Assembly: GCF_016481275.1 (NCBI RefSeq)
Contig: NZ_JAEMNW010000001.1
Coordinates: forward strand, 496,001-560,000
DNA from: Antrihabitans auranticaus
GTDB taxonomy: Bacteria; Actinomycetota; Actinomycetes; Mycobacteriales; Mycobacteriaceae
Direction of reading: 5' to 3'
Length of the DNA stretch: 64,000 nucleotides
The position numbers and the translations under genes were made by a program. Position 1 is the stretch's first letter, and the number at the start of each line of letters is the position of its first letter. The notes beneath the pieces were generated by a model, which made no database searches, had not been told where the DNA came from, and worked only from the letters and a program-made list of their open reading frames with translations. This document shows, one piece after another, positions 58,394 to 64,000 of this stretch.

Positions 58394-59575
58394 ATGACCC
58401 GTCGAACAGTGGCCGAGTACGCGAGCCACATCACTCGACTGCTACGTCCGCTCGAACAGCTGCCGACGGAGGACGTGCCACTCCGGTCCGCGATAGGCCG
58501 GCTGCTGGCGGCCGACGTGACGTCGCCGCTCGACTTACCGCTGTTTCGCAACTCGCAGATGGACGGCTTCGCTGTCGACGCAGCGTCGGTGGTCGAGGTT
58601 CCCGCACGGCTCACCGTTCGCGCCACGATCGCGGCGGGCGACGCCGGACTCGGCGCGCACGTGCCTGGTACCGCGACCCGAATCATGACCGGTGCGCCGA
58701 TGCCACCTGGTGCGGACTGCGTCGTTCCGGTGGAGGACACCGCGGCCGATGGCGACACGGTCGTCATCCGGCGTGGGCGGGTCGCAGGCGAGTTCGTCCG
58801 GGAACCAGGAACCGATGTCGGTGCCGGTTCACTACTACTTCCCGCGGGTGCGTTGCTTGCGCCTCGCCACATCGCAGTGTTCGCAGCGGTCGGCATCCAG
58901 ACGGTGACGGTCCGGCGCCGGGTGCGCGCAGCCGTCATCACGACGGGCACCGAGCTGATTCCCGCCGGAAACACATTGGGCCCCGGCCAGATCTACGACT
59001 CGAACGGCATCGCCCTCGCTACGAGTCTCGAAGCGAACGGTGTCGAGGTCGTTTCGGTCGGGCACAGCAGCGACGACCCCGCCGAATTTCGCAAGTTGCT
59101 CGACGCCGCAACCGAATCCGCCGACCTCGTCGTCACGTCCGGCGGTGTGTCGATGGGCGATTTCGAGGTCGTCAAGGATGTGCTGGTTCCCCTCGGCGGC
59201 GAATTCGGCCATGTCGCAATGCAACCCGGCGGGCCGCAGGGCTCGACCGTCGTCGACGGCATTCCCGTCCTCAGTTTTCCGGGCAACCCGGTCAGCACGC
59301 TCGTGTCGTTCGAGGTCTTTGCCCGGCCGATTCTGCGCCGCTGCGCCGGCCTGCCGCCGATCGTTGCCGAAGAACTTGTGCTGTCGCATCCGGTGACATC
59401 GGTTGCCAAACGGCAGTTTCTGCGTGGCCGCCGGTTGGGCGACAAGGTCGAGGTGGTTTCGGGTCCCGGATCGCATCTGATCGCGGCCATGGCATGGGCC
59501 GATGTCCTGATAGACATTCCGGCGGAGGTACTTTCGGTCGACGCCGGATCCGAAGTGAAGGTGTGGGCGCTATGA
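58394..59575 (+). CDS. moeA: Molybdopterin molybdotransferase
   Basis: 393 residues. MoeA signatures: [58 protein letters not shown] and LPGNPVST-type [12 protein letters not shown]. Inserts molybdate into adenylated molybdopterin. The stop overlaps the next start (ATGA). First gene of moeA-moaC/mogA-moaE. Confidence 0.96.
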   Translation: MTRRTVAEYASHITRLLRPLEQLPTEDVPLRSAIGRLLAADVTSPLDLPLFRNSQMDGFAVDAASVVEVPARLTVRATIAAGDAGLGAHVPGTATRIMTGAPMPPGADCVVPVEDTAADGDTVVIRRGRVAGEFVREPGTDVGAGSLLLPAGALLAPRHIAVFAAVGIQTVTVRRRVRAAVITTGTELIPAGNTLGPGQIYDSNGIALATSLEANGVEVVSVGHSSDDPAEFRKLLDAATESADLVVTSGGVSMGDFEVVKDVLVPLGGEFGHVAMQPGGPQGSTVVDGIPVLSFPGNPVSTLVSFEVFARPILRRCAGLPPIVAEELVLSHPVTSVAKRQFLRGRRLGDKVEVVSGPGSHLIAAMAWADVLIDIPAEVLSVDAGSEVKVWAL

Positions 59576-60549
59576 CCGAACTGTCGCACGTAGACGGGGA
59601 AGGGCGCGCCCGGATGGTCGACGTCAGCGCCAAAGCCGACTCGGCGCGCACCGCGGTAGCGGCCGGTGAGTTGCAGACGACAGCCGAAGTCGTTGCGCTG
59701 GTGCAGGCCGACGGGATGCCCAAGGCGGACGTGCTCTCGACCGCGCGCATCGCGGGCATCAGCGGGGCCAAGAAGACGTCGGAACTGATTCCGCTCTGCC
59801 ACCAACTCGCACTGTCGTCGGTGCAGGTCACCTTCGGGTTCACGGCGACCACGATCACGATCGAAGCGACCGCAAAGACCAAGGGTCCCACAGGCGTCGA
59901 GATGGAAGCACTGACCGCAGTTGCCGTCGCCGGCCTCACGTTGCACGACATGGTGAAGGCGGTCGACCCGGCTGCAACCCTGAACGGAGTGCGACTCCTC
60001 ACCAAAGATGGTGGTAAGCGCGGACATTGGACGCGTGCGACGGCTGACGTGGCCCCACTCGATCCACGCTCGGCGGTGGTTCTGGTCGCTTCGACGGGCA
60101 CGGCGCGCGGCACCAGGACCGACACGACCGGTCCCGCAATCGCCGAATGGCTTACAGGACAAGGTTTCTCGGTGCGCGGACCCCTCGTCTATGCCGACTC
60201 CGATATTGCCGAGGGCCTTGCAGATGCATTGACCGGCGGGCCTGCATTGGTTGTCAGCACCGGCGGCACCGGCGCCTCCCCTACCGACCGGACCCCCGAA
60301 GCGACACTCGCCGCCCTCGATCGCGAGTTGCCGGGCGTCGCCGAGGCGATTCGCCAACGCGGCACAGCGAAGTTCCCGAACGCAGCACTGAGCCGCGGGG
60401 TCGCAGGTTTGGCCGGCCGCACGGTCGTCGTGAATCTGCCCGGCTCAACCGGCGGTGTCCGGGACGGACTCGCCGTTCTCGAACCAATCCTCGACCACCT
60501 GCTCGAGCAGGTCGCTGGACGGGGCGCGCACGAGGAGGTCACGCCGTGA
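59572..60549 (+). CDS. MoaC-MogA/MoaB fusion protein
   Basis: 325 residues. Residues 1-160 are MoaC: MVDVSAKADSARTAVA, LIPLCHQLALSSVQV (active-site His region), GVEMEALTAVAVAGLTLHDM. From about 165 a MogA/MoaB domain: SAVVLVASTGTARGTRTDTTG, VVSTGGTGASPTDRTPEAT. Combines cyclic pyranopterin monophosphate synthesis with MPT adenylylation. ATG overlaps the moeA stop; its own stop overlaps moaE (GTGA). Confidence 0.92.
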   Translation: MTELSHVDGEGRARMVDVSAKADSARTAVAAGELQTTAEVVALVQADGMPKADVLSTARIAGISGAKKTSELIPLCHQLALSSVQVTFGFTATTITIEATAKTKGPTGVEMEALTAVAVAGLTLHDMVKAVDPAATLNGVRLLTKDGGKRGHWTRATADVAPLDPRSAVVLVASTGTARGTRTDTTGPAIAEWLTGQGFSVRGPLVYADSDIAEGLADALTGGPALVVSTGGTGASPTDRTPEATLAALDRELPGVAEAIRQRGTAKFPNAALSRGVAGLAGRTVVVNLPGSTGGVRDGLAVLEPILDHLLEQVAGRGAHEEVTP

Positions 60550-60950
60550 TTGCACGCATTTCGTCGGAACCATTGGATCCCGCAGTCGTGGACGCCGCAG
60601 TCGCCGGGCCCAAGTACGGCGCCGTCGTCGTATTCACCGGCGTGGTCCGCAATCATGATGGTGGTCAAGAGGTTTCGTTGCTCGAGTACTCCTCGCACCC
60701 TGATGCGGAGAAGTTCCTCACGAAAATCTGCGCAGAGGTTTCCGAAGCGACCGGGCTTCCGGTCGCCGCCGTTCATCGGGTCGGCAAGCTGACCGTGGGT
60801 GACCTTGCAGTCGTTGCCGCAGTTGCGTCGCCGCATCGCGCGGAGGCCTTCACTGCGTGCGCCGAACTCGTCGAGCGCATCAAACACGAAGTTCCCATCT
60901 GGAAGCGACAGCACTTCGCGGACGGCGTCTCCGAATGGGTCGGGCTCTGA
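60546..60950 (+). CDS. moaE: Molybdopterin synthase large subunit
   Basis: 134 residues. VVFTGVVRNHDGGQEVSLLEY, AAVHRVGKLTVGDLAVVAAV, and KHEVPIWKRQHFADG with the catalytic lysine. Forms the synthase with MoaD. GTG start overlapping the fusion gene. Together with moaA/moaD, moeA and the MoaC-MogA fusion it completes a local Moco set. Confidence 0.95.
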   Translation: MIARISSEPLDPAVVDAAVAGPKYGAVVVFTGVVRNHDGGQEVSLLEYSSHPDAEKFLTKICAEVSEATGLPVAAVHRVGKLTVGDLAVVAAVASPHRAEAFTACAELVERIKHEVPIWKRQHFADGVSEWVGL

Positions 60951-61036
60951 GCGCGCGTCAGCGATCGTTAATCGCCCGCTAAGCGGGACAACCGATGCTT
61001 TCTCCAACAGTTCAGCCACCTTGGAGAGAAGCCCAC

Positions 61037-61555
61037 ATGACCATTGCTCGCACCATCGCCCGTTCCGCACTCGCCGCCACCGCCATCGGCATATCCGCGC
61101 TCGCCACCGTCAGCCTGGCGGCCGCAACACCCGCGGGACCGTGGGGCAACGAGCAGTCCGTCATCGACGCATTTCCTGAGCTTCTCCCAGCCACACCGAC
61201 CGAGTACGGCTACCACCACGCGTTCTGTGAGGCCCACACCGATACCAACAGCTACGGGGAGGCGGGCGTCTCGTGCTACGACCAGGGTGGAATCGCCTTT
61301 ACGGTCGACGAATACACAGATCCGTCGCAGATCGACTTCCTCGTTCGCGCACTGGGTTCCGGTTCCTCGACAAACGGTGAACTGCGAGACGGCACTACTT
61401 TCACGGCATACAACGGGGAGTCCGACGGCCAAGACTTCGTGATCGTCACCTTCGACTCCGTCAAGCTGGACAACTTCACCATTTTCGCCGCAGCGATCGG
61501 CGGCGCGCCGGGAGACGTCGAGGCATGGCTCGCGGACGCCCCGATCGGAGGCTAA
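61037..61555 (+). CDS. Small secreted protein, unknown family
   Basis: 172 residues. Cleavable signal peptide SALAATAIGISALATVSLAAATPAG; mature part has two cysteines (FCEAHTD and VSCYDQGG) likely forming a disulfide. Actinobacterial exported protein of unknown function. GGAGAG precedes ATG 61037. The stop overlaps the convergent cobW-like gene by 4 bases. Confidence 0.78.
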   Translation: MTIARTIARSALAATAIGISALATVSLAAATPAGPWGNEQSVIDAFPELLPATPTEYGYHHAFCEAHTDTNSYGEAGVSCYDQGGIAFTVDEYTDPSQIDFLVRALGSGSSTNGELRDGTTFTAYNGESDGQDFVIVTFDSVKLDNFTIFAAAIGGAPGDVEAWLADAPIGG

Positions 61556-62574
61556 GCGGACACGTATCGCCACAAACCGAGAAGGGCGTCGTCACCCAGC
61601 GGATCACCGGAGTGCACGACGCCGGCAAGTCGCCCTTCGAGAGCGTCCATATCGATTCCCGCGCCGATCAACACCAGATTCGAGACCCGCTCCTCGCCCT
61701 TCGACCACCGCATCGGCTCGACGCGAATGTGCCGACCGACCGCGTGCACGACGAACTTCCGTCGCTCGCCTGAGACTGCAAAGGCAACAACACCTTTGGC
61801 ACGGAACAGTCCGGTCGGCGGGTTCTCGAGGAGGTCCAGCAATTTGCGTGGGTCGAGGGATTGCACCGATGTGAAGGACACGCTGTCGTACTCGTCGTGC
61901 AAGTGCCGATGCTCGCCGGCGTGGTCGTCCTCGAGTAGCAACTGATCCAGAGTGAGCTGAGCGGCCACTTCCCGCTCGGGCGGATCGAACAGCAGCTGCG
62001 GATCGACCCGCGCCTCCGAGGTCGGGAGGATGGGCACGTCGCCGACAACCTTCCGGACCGACGCGATCAACTCCGAAAGCTTATCCGCAGCAACCGCATC
62101 CACCTTGTTGACGACGACCAGGTCCGCGAGCCGAAGGTGCTGGTCCACCTCCGGGTGACGTTCCCGCGTCGACTCGAACTCTGCCGCGTCGACGACCTCG
62201 ACCAGACCGCCGTAGGTGATGTGCGGATTGGTGCTACCGAGCACCAGCCGGATCATGTTCTTCGGCTCGGCGAGCCCGCTCGCTTCGACCACGATGACGT
62301 CGATCGCCGAGCGCGGATGCGCCAGGCGTGCGAATAGTTCGTCCATGTCGCTGACGTCGACGGCACAGCAAATACACCCGTTGCCGAGCGAGATCGCCGA
62401 GTCGACCTGACCCGCGACCAGCATGGAGTCGATATTGACGGCACCGAAATCGTTGACGACGACACCGATGCGCGTCCCGCCGTTGTTGCGCAGCAGGTAG
62501 TTGAGCAGGGTCGTCTTCCCCGAGCCCAGGTATCCGGCGACGATCACAACGGGTATCGGCACGCCGACCACCAT
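61552..62574 (-). CDS. CobW/ZNG1-family metallochaperone GTPase
   Basis: 340 residues. GTPase motifs: GYLGSGKTTLLNYLL (P-loop), NDFGAVNIDS, VVVNKVDAV; the metal-binding CICC lies in ISLGNGCICCAV. A His/Asp-rich linker DDHAGEHRHLHDEYDS precedes the CobW C-terminal domain (VSGERRKFVVHAVG). Metal transfer to a client, zinc or cobalt, is expected. No Zur-type box was found at its promoter. Confidence 0.9.
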   Translation of the reverse strand: MVVGVPIPVVIVAGYLGSGKTTLLNYLLRNNGGTRIGVVVNDFGAVNIDSMLVAGQVDSAISLGNGCICCAVDVSDMDELFARLAHPRSAIDVIVVEASGLAEPKNMIRLVLGSTNPHITYGGLVEVVDAAEFESTRERHPEVDQHLRLADLVVVNKVDAVAADKLSELIASVRKVVGDVPILPTSEARVDPQLLFDPPEREVAAQLTLDQLLLEDDHAGEHRHLHDEYDSVSFTSVQSLDPRKLLDLLENPPTGLFRAKGVVAFAVSGERRKFVVHAVGRHIRVEPMRWSKGEERVSNLVLIGAGIDMDALEGRLAGVVHSGDPLGDDALLGLWRYVSA

Positions 62575-62598
62575 AGGCCGTGCCCCTAGGGTTCTCTC

Positions 62599-63459
62599 AT
62601 GCAACCGACATTGGCCGAGTGGCTCGCAGGCGGATCCCAGGTACAGGTTCTGAATCGATCCGTGTTCGTCCGACAGGACGGACCGCAAGGCGGTCGTCCG
62701 GTGACCCTGCTCCACGGCTTCCCGACGTCATCGCACGATTGGGCCCTGATCATTCCCAGCCTCACCGAATCCGGCTGCCGAGTGACCACTCTCGACTTCC
62801 TCGGTTTCGGCGCGAGCGACAAACCGGTCGACCACGACTACCTGCTCACCGAGCAGGCGTCGATCGTCGAAGCGGTCTGGGAGCAGCTCGGGATAGGCGA
62901 GACGGCACTTGTCGCGCACGACTACGGCGTCAGCGTCGGGCAAGAACTTCTCGCCCGCGACCCGGCTCGCGTGACTCGCATGGCGTGGATGAACGGCGGT
63001 CTGTATCCGGACCTGCACCGGCCCATCCTGGTTCAGCGCCTACTCTACGGTCGATTCGGCGGGCTCCTCGCACGCGCCGCATCCGAACGCACATATGCGG
63101 CGTCGTTGCGAAAAATCCTGGGTCGGCCGGTTTCCGACGACATCATCCACGAACTCTGGGCGTCGACCTCCTCGGGCGATGGGAAGAAGGTCCAGCACAA
63201 GCTACTTCAGTACATCGACGAACGCCGCGTGCACGCGGACCGCTGGCGTACCGCACTCGAAACGTATCCGGGCCCCACACTCTTCGTGTGGGGCCCAGTC
63301 GACCCGATCAGCGGCGGGCACGTCCTGTCACGGTTGCGCGAACGGCTCCCGTCCGCGCAGTTCGTCGAGCTCGACGAGCCGCCGGCGACCGGGCACTACC
63401 CGCAGGTGGAAAATCCGGACGCCGTTGCGGCAGCGTTGATTCCGTTCTTGAACAGCTGA
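62599..63459 (+). CDS. Alpha/beta hydrolase with aspartate nucleophile (epoxide-hydrolase-like)
   Basis: 286 residues. HGFPTSSHDW oxyanion loop, nucleophile Asp in LVAHDYGVSVGQ, acid in WGPVDPISG and His in ATGHYPQVENP. An Asp nucleophile means epoxide hydrolase or haloalkane dehalogenase; the residue after it is Tyr, not the Trp of dehalogenases, so epoxide hydrolase is favoured. Substrate unknown. ATG 62599, divergent from the CobW-like gene by 24 bases. Confidence 0.85.
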   Translation: MQPTLAEWLAGGSQVQVLNRSVFVRQDGPQGGRPVTLLHGFPTSSHDWALIIPSLTESGCRVTTLDFLGFGASDKPVDHDYLLTEQASIVEAVWEQLGIGETALVAHDYGVSVGQELLARDPARVTRMAWMNGGLYPDLHRPILVQRLLYGRFGGLLARAASERTYAASLRKILGRPVSDDIIHELWASTSSGDGKKVQHKLLQYIDERRVHADRWRTALETYPGPTLFVWGPVDPISGGHVLSRLRERLPSAQFVELDEPPATGHYPQVENPDAVAAALIPFLNS

Positions 63460-63464
63460 ATCAA

Positions 63465-64000
63465 CTATTTGGACAGGGCAATTCCGATCATCTGGCTCGC
63501 GAGATCGGTGACCATCCCCACCATCTCGTCGTCGACCAGCGATCCGACACTGCCGAGGCCCAACTCCTCCAGCAATGGGCTGAGCAGGCTCATCGCCATC
63601 GACGTCAGGCCCTCACCCGCACTGCCGGAGTCCAGGGCGCTCAGCGGTGAGCTGTCTTCCTCGGGCGCCACGACCGACGGGCGCGAACGCTGTGTCGTGG
63701 TGTCCGGCGAGGTCCTGCGCGGGGTTGTGGAGTCGCCGGTCGTTGGCGGCGGCGTACCGCGAACCGGCGTCACGACGGTGGTCTGGCCGAGCAAGTAACT
63801 CACGACTCCGGTCGTGATCGCGATCGCGTGCTTGAGCTGCCCTTCACCGGTCTCGAGCAGTTGCGCGTCTTCGGGATTCGCGCCGTTGCCCATCTCGACG
63901 AACACCAGCGGCACGGTCGTCAGCGCCGGTCCGGCAACATCTGCGCGCGTCTGCAGGCCGTCGACCGCACCCGCATAGTTCGCAGGCGAGAATCCCGAAC
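63465..64000 (-). CDS. N-acetylmuramoyl-L-alanine amidase, 5' end outside window
   Basis: About 178 C-terminal residues are visible; the start is right of the window. SGFSPANYAGAVDGLQTRAD and PLVFVEMGNGANPEDAQLL are the C-terminal core of amidase_3 enzymes (Rv3717-type), including the catalytic Glu in VEMGN. After GVVSYLLG comes a low-complexity Pro/Thr/Ser linker and a Leu/Gly-rich tail (LLSPLLEELGLGSVG). Cleaves the peptide from MurNAc in the cell wall. Convergent with the alpha/beta hydrolase. Confidence 0.85.
   Translation of the reverse strand, partial: SGFSPANYAGAVDGLQTRADVAGPALTTVPLVFVEMGNGANPEDAQLLETGEGQLKHAIAITTGVVSYLLGQTTVVTPVRGTPPPTTGDSTTPRRTSPDTTTQRSRPSVVAPEEDSSPLSALDSGSAGEGLTSMAMSLLSPLLEELGLGSVGSLVDDEMVGMVTDLASQMIGIALSK

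Overview
The window is a GC-rich actinobacterial chromosome segment with almost gap-free gene packing, many GTG/TTG starts and many 1-4 nt start/stop overlaps. Gene content and order match the Mycobacterium tuberculosis Rv3014c-Rv3053c neighbourhood as I know it: ligA, MetE-like, mnmA, iscS, acyltransferases, etfAB, a methylglucose-lipopolysaccharide block, serB2, ctaD, fecB, and nrdF/nrdE/nrdI/nrdH. A mycolate-containing member of the Mycobacteriales is therefore likely, and a Rhodococcus/Nocardia-type organism best fits the accessory genes. No tRNA, rRNA, CRISPR, prophage or insertion sequence was seen.

Layout. 1-7653 is a minus-strand block: DNA ligase (cut by the window edge), a broken HD-domain gene, a MetE-like protein, the tRNA 2-thiolation pair mnmA/iscS, and a lipid acyltransferase/GNAT pair. 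7654-9000 is an accessory island: a frameshifted AbiEi-type gene between two copies of a 59-bp palindromic repeat, with two DnaA-box-like 9-mers upstream. 8994-12671 holds a dienelactone-hydrolase lipoprotein and a patatin-like lipase with membrane helices inserted in its catalytic domain. 12741-14518 is etfBA behind a palindromic operator candidate. 14702-25257 is the glucan/MGLP-type region (methyltransferases, GH57 branching enzyme, GT4 glycosyltransferase, LbH acyltransferase) followed by an ABC ATPase-NUDIX-enoyl-CoA hydratase run, with glgX next.

27367-31115 is a serB-led operon (phosphoserine phosphatase, PTH2-like protein, F420-type oxidoreductase), a YczE-like membrane protein and two small unknowns. 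31266-35889 carries ctaD, a DUF427 protein, a siderophore-binding lipoprotein and a secreted protein ending in a strong terminator. 36392-44989 is the class Ib ribonucleotide reductase region, with nrdF separated from nrdHIE by about 4.8 kb; upstream of nrdH lies a NrdR-box candidate. 46078-46763 contains three roughly 130-bp repeats and a 40-residue zinc-free type-B ribosomal protein L36 gene preceded by a Zur/Fur-type 19-bp box.

47894-54048 is a mixed metabolic stretch (FMN reductase/TetR pair, iolB plus a Gfo/Idh/MocA dehydrogenase, fructosamine-kinase-like protein, nadE). 54068-56881 encodes the most unusual protein here: a PapA/condensation-like domain that has lost its HHxxxDG motif, fused to a Baeyer-Villiger-type flavin monooxygenase. 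56992-60950 is a molybdenum-cofactor cluster (moaD-moaA divergent from moeA-moaC/mogA fusion-moaE). The window ends with a secreted protein, a CobW-type metallochaperone GTPase, an alpha/beta hydrolase with an aspartate nucleophile, and the C-terminal part of a peptidoglycan amidase. All functional calls rest on motifs and remembered family knowledge; no database search was run.
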